In this document: positions 8,225 through 17,200 of the stretch, in pieces
How the letters are laid out: each line of letters starts with the position of its first letter
How positions within the stretch are numbered: position 1 is the stretch's first letter
Notes under the pieces: generated by a model
Databases searched by the model: none
What the model saw: the letters and a program-made list of their open reading frames with translations, nothing else
Told to the model about the DNA's origin: nothing
Translations under genes and position numbers: made by a program
Assembly (NCBI GenBank): GCA_036389715.1
Contig: DASVWH010000107.1
Location: forward strand, 1 to 64,000
Length of the DNA stretch: 64,000 nucleotides
DNA from: DASVWH01 sp036389715
GTDB lineage: Bacteria; Acidobacteriota; Blastocatellia; Pyrinomonadales; Pyrinomonadaceae
Direction of reading: 5' to 3'

Positions 8225-8845
8225 ATGCTTTACCTCGTAGACAACACGATTGACGGGCAGGGGCCGTCGCCGCGCGAGATCAGGGCCGCGCTGGAGCGAC
8301 TGCGCCCGGACTTGCAGTTCGTCGTCGAGTCATTCAAGGAAGTCTCGCTTGAGCGCGTCGAGGAACTCCGTCCCGCGCACATTATCCTGAGCGGGCAGAG
8401 CCATCCGTGGGAGGAGTACACGGAAGAATCGCTGGCGGGCGTCTTCGACGTGATTCGCAACGCGCGGCAGCCCATCCTCGGCGTCTGCGGCGGACACCAG
8501 CAGATTGCGCTGGCTTACGGCTCACGCGTCGCCGTCATGCGTCGCCTTGAGCCGGGCGAAGGTTACGAGGGCTGCCTGCGCGAGCGCGGCTTTTTCGATG
8601 TCGAAACGGACGGCGAGGGAATCTTTTCGGGACTGCCGCGCCGCTTCCCCGTCTGGCACTCGCACTACGACGAAGTGAAAGAATTGCCCCGGGGTTTCCG
8701 TCGCACGGCCTCCAACGAGACCTGCGCCATTCAGGCCATGCAGCACACCACGCGCCCGCTCTTCAGCGTTCAATTTCACCCGGAGCTGTTTGACGAAGAG
8801 CACCCGCACGGGCAGCGCATCGTCGAGAACTTCCTGAGCCTCTGA
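8225..8845 (+). CDS. class I (type 1) glutamine amidotransferase
   Basis: A 206-residue stand-alone GATase. The nucleophile elbow GVCGGHQQ carries Cys88, and the catalytic His185 and Glu187 are in QFHPELFDE, completing the Cys-His-Glu triad. WHSHYDEV around residue 140-150 matches the loop of GuaA/TrpG-type domains. The enzyme should release ammonia from glutamine for a synthase partner, but no synthase gene is adjacent, so the acceptor is unknown. It is shorter than GuaA and lacks the TrpG signature context. The start follows directly after inverted heptamer repeats. Confidence 0.8.
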   Translation: MLYLVDNTIDGQGPSPREIRAALERLRPDLQFVVESFKEVSLERVEELRPAHIILSGQSHPWEEYTEESLAGVFDVIRNARQPILGVCGGHQQIALAYGSRVAVMRRLEPGEGYEGCLRERGFFDVETDGEGIFSGLPRRFPVWHSHYDEVKELPRGFRRTASNETCAIQAMQHTTRPLFSVQFHPELFDEEHPHGQRIVENFLSL

Positions 8846-8900
8846 CGGCCGCAACGCTGCCTCTTAAGTCAACGCCGCCCGCCTTTCAGGTCTGCGCCGC

Positions 8901-10253
8901 CTACTTTCTTCTTTTCTCCACAATCATTCGCATGCCGTGCTTCGGGCGCAGCGTGATGACGGGTTGAAGCGCTACGGGGTGTCCCGGAACGAGGCGCATA
9001 CGCCAGTTCTGCGCCAGCGTGGCGAGCAGCAGAATGCCCTCCATCCAGGCAAAGCCTTCGCCGATGCAGCGCCGCGCGCCGCCGCCAAACGGGAAGTAAG
9101 AGAACTGCGGGCGGGATTCGCGCGCTTCGGCCGTCCAGCGCTCCGGGTCGAAGCGCGTCGGGTCCGGGAAAAAGCGTTCGTCGCGGTGCGTTACGTACTG
9201 GCTGAGCAGCACCAACGCTTTGGCCGGGATGGTATAGCCCCCGATTTCTTGGGCCTTCAGCGCGAGCCGCCCGATGGCCCAGGCTGGCGGGTAAAGCCGC
9301 ATGGATTCGGCCAGGACCATCTCCGTGTAGCGCAGGCGCGGCACGTCCTCGGCCGTCGGCGGCCCCGAAGCCAGCACCGCGTCCAGCTCTGCGTGCAGCC
9401 TGCTCTCTATCTGCGGATGCTGCGAGAGCAGATACCAGGTCCAGGTCATCGCGTTTGAAGTCGTCTCGTGCCCGGCGAGAAAGATGGTCATCGCTTCGTC
9501 GCGCAGTTGCAGGTCGCTCATCCGGCCCCCGTCTCCCTCTTCGTCTCGCGCGTTGAGCAGCATCGAGAGCAGGTCGCCGCAATCAACTGCGCTCCGGCGG
9601 CGCTCCGCGATGAGGCGATAGATGGTCGTGTCAAGACGATCCTTCGCTCGCTGAAAGCGGCGCACGTGCGGCAGGCGCAGCGGGAGCTTTTCGAGCAGCT
9701 CCGAGTATGGCATCAGCAGCACGCCGAAGAGATTCATCACTTCCGTCAGGGCCGCGCCGATCTCCCCCGCCTCCGCCTCAACGTCGGCGTCGAAGAGAGT
9801 CTTGCCGACGATGGCCAGCGTCAGGCGCATCATCTCTTCGGAGATGTCGAGCTGCTCGCCGTCCTGCCAGCGCGCCGAGATGCGCGCGGCGTAGCCCGTC
9901 ATCACGCCCGCATAGGAGCTTATCCGCTGGCGATGAAAGGCGGGCTGTGCGAGCCGCCGCTGGCGACGATGGAACTCGCCCTCGCTGGTCAGCAGCCCCT
10001 CGCCGAGCAGCCGCTTGGAACGCTGGAGAGCGCGCCCCTTCATAAAGTTCTGCTGGTGTGTGACGAGCACGTCCTTGATGTGCTCCGGGTGGTTGAGAAA
10101 GAAGGTCTCCTGCCCGCCCAAACGGAAATAGACGATGTCGCCGTGCTCGCGTGCGACCTTTTGCAGGAACGAGAGCGAGTCGCGCCGGAAGTCCAGAAAA
10201 TTACCGCCCAGGAGCTTACGCTTCGGGCCTGGCGGATAGCTTGAAATCGTCAC
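8901..10253 (-). CDS. cytochrome P450
   Basis: About 450 residues from a GTG at 10253 that has AGAGGA 7 bases upstream; the frame is open further (to 10343) but the extra 30 residues look non-coding, and family members usually begin close to the PPGPK segment seen at residue 7. P450 hallmarks are all present: I-helix oxygen-binding AGHETT, K-helix ESMRLYPP (ExxR), and the heme loop FPFGGGARRCIGEG with axial Cys396. Such enzymes hydroxylate fatty acids, terpenes or similar lipophilic substrates with a separate redox partner; none is encoded nearby. The gene is convergent with the amidotransferase. Confidence 0.9.
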   Translation of the reverse strand: MTISSYPPGPKRKLLGGNFLDFRRDSLSFLQKVAREHGDIVYFRLGGQETFFLNHPEHIKDVLVTHQQNFMKGRALQRSKRLLGEGLLTSEGEFHRRQRRLAQPAFHRQRISSYAGVMTGYAARISARWQDGEQLDISEEMMRLTLAIVGKTLFDADVEAEAGEIGAALTEVMNLFGVLLMPYSELLEKLPLRLPHVRRFQRAKDRLDTTIYRLIAERRRSAVDCGDLLSMLLNARDEEGDGGRMSDLQLRDEAMTIFLAGHETTSNAMTWTWYLLSQHPQIESRLHAELDAVLASGPPTAEDVPRLRYTEMVLAESMRLYPPAWAIGRLALKAQEIGGYTIPAKALVLLSQYVTHRDERFFPDPTRFDPERWTAEARESRPQFSYFPFGGGARRCIGEGFAWMEGILLLATLAQNWRMRLVPGHPVALQPVITLRPKHGMRMIVEKRRK

Positions 10254-10418
10254 CTGTCGTTCCTCTCGCGCCGAGCTTCGGGCCGCTCCCGTCGGTGAAA
10301 AAAGGCTTCGCGCCATTCTTTCATCACGCACGGGCGGCGTCAAATATAGGGGTCGCGGGGGCCGTCAAAACGATTCGATGGAAACCCGCTTGCCCTGCGG
10401 GCCGCGGTGTGTTAGTGA

Positions 10419-11231
10419 TTGAAGACGAGTTGTCGTCAATCTGCTGTCGGAGGCCGCGAGAGAAAGCACTTGTCCTTAGAATTCGGCATTGAATTTTCAT
10501 GTTCGCTGCGCGCGCGCTACACGGAGAAACACCTGCGCGCCTGGGGGCGTCTGAGCAACCTGCACACGCGCCTGACGACGGGCGAGGCCGCCGCGCCGAG
10601 CGAAGACAAGGTGCGCTTTGTCGAGAACGCGCGCGTCGAGCTTGAAGAGATGCAGGCCGAGACGCAGTTGTGCGCTTCGTGCCCTGCCTGCCTGCCCGTA
10701 GAAGCGGCGGGCGAGGGCGAGATGGTCGGCTGCCTCGGCCGCGTCACTTACCCGATTGAAGCGCAGTTCGAAAAGTTTCTCGCCGATCGCGTGCAGCTCA
10801 CGCTGGACACCCTGGACAAGGAGGACCAGCCGCGCCTGCTGCGTATTCTGGTTGACGCGGAATCGCCTTTCGACGGCGAGGCGACCAAGGAGCTGCGGCG
10901 CGTGACAACCAGCCAGGGCCTGCGCTTCTACGAGCTGCGGCTGCCCATCAAGCTGACGCGCGAGGCGGCCCACCTGACGACCGATAATCTCTTCGACATG
11001 CTGGCCGGATTCCGTTCCGCAGACACACGCCAGACCACCTACACGCGCGAGCTGCCCTTCGCGGCGACCGCCGACTATTACGACTTTCTGGACCACATCC
11101 TGCGCAACGAGGTCTCCGAATCCGAACGCACGCGCCTGCATGGCCGCGGCAGAAACTACGCGCAATTCCTCCGCCTGCTGACCGCCCTCGAACGCGCCGA
11201 GGCGCTCAACACGAGAGTCCTGCTCGATTAG
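10419..11231 (+). CDS. protein of unknown function with a CxxCxxC motif
   Basis: Up to 270 residues. The ATG at 10419 is possible, but the protein-like sequence starts near SLEFGIEFSCSLRARYTEKH, so a TTG at 10470 is an alternative. Key visible feature is a Cys cluster LCASCPACLP (Cys about 85, 88, 91) with another Cys near 109 (VGCLGRVTYPIE), which could bind zinc or an iron-sulfur cluster. The rest is soluble, rich in Glu/Arg and probably largely helical. No signal peptide or membrane segment. I do not recognise the family. It is divergent from the P450 gene and convergent with the DUF4388 gene. Confidence 0.65.
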   Translation: MKTSCRQSAVGGRERKHLSLEFGIEFSCSLRARYTEKHLRAWGRLSNLHTRLTTGEAAAPSEDKVRFVENARVELEEMQAETQLCASCPACLPVEAAGEGEMVGCLGRVTYPIEAQFEKFLADRVQLTLDTLDKEDQPRLLRILVDAESPFDGEATKELRRVTTSQGLRFYELRLPIKLTREAAHLTTDNLFDMLAGFRSADTRQTTYTRELPFAATADYYDFLDHILRNEVSESERTRLHGRGRNYAQFLRLLTALERAEALNTRVLLD

Positions 11232-11250
11232 CAAAGGGGCCGCAGGGGAA

Positions 11251-11364
11251 GAGGCGAAAGGTAAAGGTCAAGAGAGCCCGGCCGCCGCCCGCATCGCCCC
11301 GTTTCTCCTGTTCCGCTGTTCCCTGACTCTGCCTTGCCTCTGCTCGCCTTTGACCCTTTTACCT
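11251..11364. other. imperfect inverted repeat between convergent genes
   Basis: A purine-rich stretch containing AGGTAAAGGTCAA (11259-11271) is mirrored by TTTGACCCTTTTACCT near 11349-11364. The two converging genes end on either side, so this may be a loose bidirectional terminator; pairing is imperfect and the loop is long. Confidence 0.3.
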
Positions 11365-11376
11365 ATTCTCTTCCTC

Positions 11377-12108
11377 TTAGCTTTCCTTGTTTTCTTCGTC
11401 TAGCTGGCGCAGCGAATCCAGGATCAGGTTGGTGTTGCTGGGAGCATTGATGGTGACGGGAAATTCCTTGAGGGTGCGGGCGAAGTCGAATGAGCCGTTG
11501 GCCACTTCGACGAGCTTGCGGAAGGCTTCGACGGCCCTGGCCTCGCCCGTCTCTGCGCCGACGATGCGCCCTTCGTTGAAGAGGATGCGGCCCGGGCGCG
11601 CATCGCTTGAGATGGCGAGCGTGCCCGTCAGGCGCGAGTTTTCGATGACCTGGACGGCGTCGAAGATGCTGATGACGGAAAGGTCTCCGGCGAAAACGGC
11701 CCTGGGCCTCTCGACCGGGGGGCGGCGCTCAACGGCCTCTTCTTCCGAACGCAGCGCCGGAGGACGGCGCGCACGCCGGATGGCCTCCAGGCCCGTCGCG
11801 ATGGAGATGCGCGGGTCGAGCTGCTTGGCTTCGAGGAGCCGTTCGTGCGCGGCCTGGAAATCCTCGCGCTCGATGTAGAGCCGGGCGAGCGCCAGGCAGT
11901 GGCGCGCGGCCTCCTCGGGATGGCTGGCGGAGGTGATCTCGCGCAATCGCTCGCGCAGTGCAAGCGAGCGCGGGTGCTGTTCAATCGCGGCGCGCAGCCT
12001 CCTGATGGCGCGCTCCGGGGCCTGGTACTTGATAAACAGCTCGGCGTCGAGCAAAGCCGTTTCGACATCCTCTCTATTCTGCTCTTTGTGTAAGGGCGCG
12101 TCGCTCAT
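11377..12108 (-). CDS. TPR and DUF4388 (PATAN-like) domain protein
   Basis: A 243-residue cytoplasmic protein. The first 100 residues form TPR-like helix pairs (AELFIKYQAPERAIRRL, CLALARLYIEREDF.AAHERLLEAK). Residues about 135-225 match DUF4388: FAGDLSVISIFDAVQ, then TGTLAIS, GRILFNEGRIVGAE and a closing FDFARTLKEFP. DUF4388 domains occur in bacterial signalling proteins, often together with response regulators or gliding/exopolysaccharide systems. The HD-GYP gene 480 bases away on the other strand is also a signalling gene, but they do not form an operon. Confidence 0.8.
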   Translation of the reverse strand: MSDAPLHKEQNREDVETALLDAELFIKYQAPERAIRRLRAAIEQHPRSLALRERLREITSASHPEEAARHCLALARLYIEREDFQAAHERLLEAKQLDPRISIATGLEAIRRARRPPALRSEEEAVERRPPVERPRAVFAGDLSVISIFDAVQVIENSRLTGTLAISSDARPGRILFNEGRIVGAETGEARAVEAFRKLVEVANGSFDFARTLKEFPVTINAPSNTNLILDSLRQLDEENKES

Positions 12109-12587
12109 TTATCTCATCGGGCGTCACTGGAAAGAGGCGGACCACTTCGTCGTTCTCGCGCGTCGGGAGCGGCAGTTTATCACAACTGGCGAGGCGGTTC
12201 GCCGGGGCTGCGCTTTTTGCCATAGCAAAGCACCATATCGTGTAAGCTGCGGGCCGCCCACGTATAATTAAATTTCCCGGCTCGTCGCCCGAGACGCCAG
12301 CAATTCTTTTCATTACCTCATGTAATCTTTTAACTCGCGCCCCCAATTCCTGATACGAGTTGCCTTAAAGGATAGCCGCGCGTGCCCGGTTTTGACCGTT
12401 TGGGGCGCGCCGGGCGCTCGTCCGTGCGCGCCTGTTCCAGCCGTGAGACGTGGCACGCAGCATGCACTAGAGGGCGGGTGAGAAGTCATAAAAGCAGCCG
12501 AGGAATTGCCTGCGCGGGCTCTCTCCAGTATCACGTACTCCCCCATTTTAGAGGCTTTGTTCGACCATCTTGGAGGGTTCGAGAAGC
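12109..12587. other. intergenic region between divergent DUF4388 and HD-GYP genes
   Basis: About 480 bases without a convincing gene; short open frames here lack ribosome binding sites and protein-like composition. It contains a TATAAT hexamer at 12263-12268 without a good -35 partner, and the sigma-54-like element at 12451-12466 listed separately. An undetected small RNA cannot be excluded. Confidence 0.5.
12451..12466 (+). promoter_or_regulatory. sigma-54 (RpoN)-type promoter candidate
   Basis: TGGCACG-CAGC-ATGCA matches the consensus TGGCACG-N4-TTGCA with one mismatch, with the GG and GC doublets at the required spacing. It points toward the HD-GYP gene and would give a leader of about 110 bases. 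No enhancer-binding site was identified. Confidence 0.5.
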
Positions 12588-13277
12588 ATGTATGATGAGA
12601 TGACATTGGAAACCGCCAACGCAGCGACTATCCGCCTGGTGAACGGCAGTTGGGCCAACTATTTGCAGCGCGTCTTACGCGGGCTCAAATCAATCGGCCG
12701 CCTTCACAAGGCCGACGGGACCGAAGCCTTAATCAAGCGTTTCAAGCACTCGCGCCCGGAAACCTACTTTCACAGCGTGCGTGTTTCCAGGCTCTCGCGC
12801 ACCATCGGCCGCGTTTTCGGTTTCGACGATACGCGCCTGCGCCAGCTTTGCTACACGGCCGTCCTGCACGACGTGGGCAAGATACTCGTGCCCGAGGTCG
12901 TCCTTAATCGCCCGCGCAAGCCGACGCCGACCGAGCTTTTCATCCTGCACAAGCACCCTAGCTTCGGCGCGCTGCTGGCTTCCTATTTCAATCTCCCGGC
13001 CGAGCTGCGCATCCGCACGCAGCATCACCACGAACGCTGGGACGGACAGGGTTATCCGCACCGGCTCGGCGGCGAAGACATCCCGCTGATGGCGCGCATC
13101 GTGCAGGTCGCCGACACCTACGATGCGATGGTCGCAGACAGGCCCTACCGCAAGCCGCTCGAACATAACGAGGCGGCCGCTGAACTGCTCAGGCATCAGG
13201 GCAAACAGTTTGACCCGCGCGTGGTCGAAGCATTTCTGGATGCATTTCCGGCCGGGAGGTCTCAGGAGCAAGCATGA
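12588..13277 (+). CDS. HD-GYP domain protein (putative c-di-GMP phosphodiesterase)
   Basis: A 229-residue protein starting at ATG 12588, with GGAGGG 10 bases upstream. Residues about 55-215 form an HD-GYP domain: HSVRVSRL, then the metal-binding HD in VLHDVGKILVPE, HKHPSFGALL, and HHHERWDGQGYP, which contains the GYP-type signature, followed by RIVQVADTYDAM. The family hydrolyses cyclic di-GMP; metal ligands are intact, so activity is plausible. There is no receiver domain, so regulation would be transcriptional or through partners. A sigma-54-like promoter lies upstream and a strong hairpin lies downstream. Confidence 0.85.
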   Translation: MYDEMTLETANAATIRLVNGSWANYLQRVLRGLKSIGRLHKADGTEALIKRFKHSRPETYFHSVRVSRLSRTIGRVFGFDDTRLRQLCYTAVLHDVGKILVPEVVLNRPRKPTPTELFILHKHPSFGALLASYFNLPAELRIRTQHHHERWDGQGYPHRLGGEDIPLMARIVQVADTYDAMVADRPYRKPLEHNEAAAELLRHQGKQFDPRVVEAFLDAFPAGRSQEQA

Positions 13278-13586
13278 GTTACTGGATGAGGCGGCGCATT
13301 CATCGCTGCCGCGCACGCTGCCGCAGGGTCGCGCCCGCACACGAACAGGAGCCCGGAAGCCGTCAGCCCGAGCCCAGGCCGGTCAAACAGTCCGGGCCAG
13401 CCCTTCATGCGCCCCGCCAACCGGCCAGCCTGAAATGAAGAGAAGCGGGAAGCCGCGCTCGATTGAGCGCGGCTTCCCGCTTTGCGGCCTCTACGGGCCA
13501 TCCGCCGTTAAAGCACCGGAGTCGAATGCGTCGGAAGAGAGGCGCGCCCGCGCTCTTCGGAGGACGGTTCCGGCTGGCTTTCCGCG
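13278..13586. other. intergenic region between convergent genes
   Basis: About 310 bases between the HD-GYP gene and the 60-aa membrane protein gene. The only clear element is the perfect hairpin at 13443-13482. Short open frames on both strands look like shadows of GC-rich sequence. Confidence 0.5.
13443..13482. terminator. strong hairpin, probable bidirectional terminator
   Basis: An 18-base perfect stem (AAGCGGGAAGCCGCGCTC) with a GATT loop and exact complement, flanked by A-rich and T-rich bases. It lies between converging genes, as expected of a shared terminator. Confidence 0.75.
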
Positions 13587-13769
13587 CTACCTTCTGACTC
13601 TTGAAACCCCTAAAAATACCAGCCCGGCGACGAGGGCAAAGACGCTTGTATACATCAGGATGGTGCTCGTTAGTCCGGCGGTATTTCCGGTTAGATTGAT
13701 AAGCGTGTAGATGATTCCACAAAGAACACCGATTGCCAGCAAAATACTACCGACATCTCTACGCCTCAT
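13587..13769 (-). CDS. 60-residue membrane protein
   Basis: A short protein with two predicted membrane helices (VGSILLAIGVLCGIIYTLI and TILMYTSVFALVAGLVFLG) and an Arg-rich end on each side, suggesting both ends face the cytoplasm. Length and hydrophobic pattern resemble generic small inner-membrane proteins; I do not recognise a family. It begins 37 bases after the stop of the 81-residue zinc protein and on the same strand, so it may be the third gene of a tiny operon. No strong ribosome binding site is visible. Confidence 0.6.
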   Translation of the reverse strand: MRRRDVGSILLAIGVLCGIIYTLINLTGNTAGLTSTILMYTSVFALVAGLVFLGVSRVRR

Positions 13770-13805
13770 TTTCAGTCATCCCCTTGTTCACTCGATTTAT
13801 GCTTT

Positions 13806-14051
13806 TCACGCTTTCCAGGCGTGCGCCCAGCCGCTGCCGTAACAGACGCCGCACTGCGAGTTCTTATAGGCTTTGCCGCTGCCCTTACAGGTCGCACATT
13901 TATGGCTCGGCTGGACGACGAGGACGCTGCCCACGCCCCTGCACGAAGGGCACTTCTGATCGCCGAAAGTCGCCATAAAACGGCCGCTCCCCTGGCAGAG
14001 AGAGCAGGTTTCCGGTGCATAATTGGCCGGTGGCTTTGGCCCTGTACTCAC
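13806..14051 (-). CDS. stand-alone DnaJ-type zinc-finger protein (four CxxCxGxG)
   Basis: An 81-residue protein made almost entirely of four CxxCxGxG-type motifs: CSLCQGSG, CPSCRGVG, CATCKGSG and CGVCYGSG, with Cys at 16/19, 34/37, 52/55 and 67/70. This is the layout of the DnaJ cysteine-rich domain, which binds two zinc ions, but the J domain and substrate-binding domain are absent. Such isolated domains may act as chaperone-like or thiol-active proteins. The GTG start overlaps the TGA of a 27-codon upstream gene, and GGAAAGG lies within that gene at a suitable distance. The dnaJ gene itself is 4 kb away on the same strand. Confidence 0.75.
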   Translation of the reverse strand: MSTGPKPPANYAPETCSLCQGSGRFMATFGDQKCPSCRGVGSVLVVQPSHKCATCKGSGKAYKNSQCGVCYGSGWAHAWKA

Positions 14052-14131
14052 TTTTTGCCGCCTTTCCAGCTTTTACCCGCAATAATAATTACTACCGCTA
14101 CTAAAAGTAAGACGATGATGGTGCTGCTCAT
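14048..14131 (-). CDS. 27-residue single-pass membrane peptide, coupled to next gene
   Basis: ATG at 14131 opens a 27-codon frame: four polar residues, a hydrophobic run (IIVLLLVAVVIIIAG) and a basic tail with KSWKGGKK. That is an almost ideal single membrane span with positive-inside C terminus. Its TGA stop overlaps the GTG start of the zinc-finger gene (GTGA), which suggests translational coupling. The ribosome binding site is weak (GCGAGAG directly before the ATG). It is too short to judge by homology; the composition, unlike chance GC-rich frames, and the overlap are the support. Confidence 0.5.
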   Translation of the reverse strand: MSSTIIVLLLVAVVIIIAGKSWKGGKK

Positions 14132-14202
14132 CTCTCGCTGCCTTTATCGCTGCCCTTCTCACTCACTTTTCTATTTAATCTTATTCGGTTCCCGGCGCAC
14201 AA

Positions 14203-17200
14203 CTAGAAATCGAAGCGCAGGCCGAGGCGAATCTGGCGCGGGCGAAGCGTGCGCGTCGTGACGAGGAATGAATCAATAAAAGCCTGTCGCTGCGCGGCCG
14301 TGGCCGCCGGGCTGAGCCCGCTGAAGTTGATGAACTCCGTCCCGAAGCTGAAGACCGTCTTGTTGAGCAGGTTGTCAATCTCGATGACGGGGCGCAGGCG
14401 CATTCTTTCGTTGACGCGAAACTCGCGCGTGATGTTGAGATTGAGGGCGAAGAGGCCGGGGCCGACGCCTGCGTTGCGCGGCAGATTGCCCGTCTGCCCG
14501 ACCGTCGGCAGCGCGAAGGCCGTCAGCAGCGCCGGATTGAGCGGCTCGCCCGGCTCCCTGGCGCGCAGGAGTCCGAGGTCGCCCGTGAAGATTGGGCGGT
14601 CGTTGCCGACATCGTCCAGGTTGCGATCATTGCCGCCGATGGAGATGTTAAAGGGAGCGCCCGACGCCAGTTGAAAGATGGGCGAGAGGCGCAGGCGGCC
14701 GAGCCAGCCGGGCGTGTCGAACGTCCCCGAAAAGACGAAGCGGTGACGGCGATCGAGGAGGCTCCGCGAGCGCTCGGCGCGGAAATCTCCGGGGGTCAGC
14801 GCGTCCGAGGTATTGACGATGCCGTCGTCAATCAGGCGCGAGAGCGTGTAGGCCGCGCGAAACGAGAAGCTGAGCCCGTTCTTGCTGCGTTGAAAGCGGC
14901 GGCGCAGCTCAAGCGTCAGGCCGTGATAGAAGCTGTTGCCGATGGACGCCAGCTGCTCTATCTCGGCGCGCGTCGGGTCGGGCCGCAGCGAGTTCAGGGC
15001 ATCGCGGGCCGCATCGAGCGCGGTCGTCGAGTTGACGTTGTTGAGATTGAAAACAGAGATGGGGACGCCCGCCTCGAAGATGCGCGCGATGGTGTTCGGG
15101 GCCGCCGGGTCGGACGTAGAGAGGCTAAAGCGCACTAGCTCGCCCGCCGTCGAAGCGTCGTAGAGCGGGCGCGGGCAGCCCGGGCAGGCGCGGAAATTCG
15201 GGAAATCGCGCGAAAGCAGATACTCCGTCAGGCTCCTGTAACGCGACGGCAGGATGGGCGCGTTCGCGTTGAACTCGCGCCAGAGATGTATTCCGCGATT
15301 GTAGGTGTAGTTGGCTTCGAGGACGAACTTGCCGCCCAGCTCGCGCTCGAATCCGACGTTGGCCTGGTAGCTTTCCGGGATGCGCAGGGTCGGGTCGAGA
15401 CGCCGCGAAAAGTTTGTGTTGAGCGAGCCGTACTGCGCGACGAGCGGCGAGTCCGGCGTCAGCACCTGCGGAAAGCGCAGGTTGGCGCTGATGAATTGCT
15501 GGCGCTCCGTCGCGGTCAGCAGGCGGCCCGTCGTCGCGTTGCGCTGGTCGTTGGTGTCGAAGAAGAGCTGCTGTTTGCCGAGCGTAAAGTCGTCAATGGT
15601 GCGCAGCAAGGCGCGGTTGTAGAAGATGCCCGCGCCGAGACGAATGACGGTCCGGCCTGTCCCGAAAGGATCGTAGGCGAGCGCGAAGCGCGGGCCGAAG
15701 TTGTTGCGGTCGCGGATGATGGACTCGTTCTCGTAGCGCAGCCCGTAACTGACGGTCAGATTCGGCTTGAGCCGCCATTCGTCCTGCACGAAGAATCCGA
15801 CGTAAGTATTCTGCTGCGTTGACTCGGTCTCGAAGGTCTGCCGGAAGCGGCTCGGCTTGTTCTGGAGAAACTCGGCGACGCTCGTAAAGTTGAAGGTCCC
15901 GGAAACGTCCGAGAGGTCAATGAAGGTCGAGCGGATGCGCTGCATGTCGGCCCCGAATTTCAGGGAGTGCGCGCCGCGCACGTAGGAGACGGCGTCCTGC
16001 ACCTGGAGACGATTTTCGCGCCGGTCGGTCGCGCCCGTCGTCGAAGAACCGGCGATGAGCGTGCCCGAGCGGTCCTCCGGGTCCGCCGCCGACGACGTGT
16101 CGTTGATGCTAATCAGGACGACGGGGTTGCGCCCGCCGCTCGCCTCCACTCCGGGCGTCAGCCGCGAGAACTGGATGCGCACCTGGTTGACCAGCTTCGC
16201 CGAGAAAACATAGCTGTCGGAATAAGAGAGGGCATCCGTGTTGCGCGTCTTGGCCTGGAGGGATTCGGCCAGGCGATTGCCGCCGCCGAACTGGCGCAGG
16301 TTCGTCAACCGGCCCAGCTGGTAGAGCAGCGAGCCGTTATGCAGGTCCGAGAACTTGTGATCTATCCGTGCCGTGTAGATGTGGTTGCGCACGGGCGTGC
16401 TGACGGATGAAAGGAAGGGCGCGACCAGCGCGGGCGTGACGCCCGTCGGCGCGTCTTCAAGCCTGCTCGCGCCGATGATGGTCGGCGCGGGGATGGCGAA
16501 GAGCGGATTCTGCCCGACGGGAACGAGCGTATCAATGGTCGCCGTGTCGAAGACCGTGTCGAACTCGTAGGCGGTGAAGAAGAAGGTCCGCTTGCCGCCA
16601 TCGTAGCCGGGCAGCCCGAAGATGCCTGGCAGGCGCAGGGGGCCGCTGAAGGTCAGGCCCGGATTGTGCTCTTCGAGGGGCAGCCGGGGCAGCCCGGCCG
16701 TCTTATTCCTGAACGTGTTGGCGTTGAAGATGTCGTTCCGGTAGAAGTAGAAGAGGCGTCCGCGATAACGCTGTGAGCCGCCGCGCGTGCGGATGTTGAT
16801 GCGCCCGCCCGAGGCCCGCCCGTATTCGGCCGAGAACTGGTTGGTAATGACCTGCACTTCTTCGACGGCCTCGATGGAGGGCTGAAAACGCTCGCGGGCG
16901 GCGCGGTCGTCGTTGTTGTCGAGCCCGTCAATCGTGATGTTGTTGGAATAGGCGGGGCCGCCCGCGAGGGCAAATGTTCCGGCCTCTTCGGGCGTGTTGC
17001 CCGGAGCCGTGTTGCGGTCTTCGGCCAGGTTGCGCGTCGAGAGCGGTTCTTCCGTGACGCCGCCGAGCGTGAAGATCAGGTCCAGCGGCGAGCGCGAGCT
17101 GTTGGGCAGCGACTCTATCTCCTCGGTCGTGACCGTCCCGCCGACGACCGTCCGCGTCGTGTCCACGGGGGAGGTCTCCGCCTCGTTGACGATGACCTGC

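Noticed and set aside
12263..12268. TATAAT hexamer as a sigma-70 -10 box
   Set aside because: No acceptable -35 hexamer 16-18 bases upstream on either reading.
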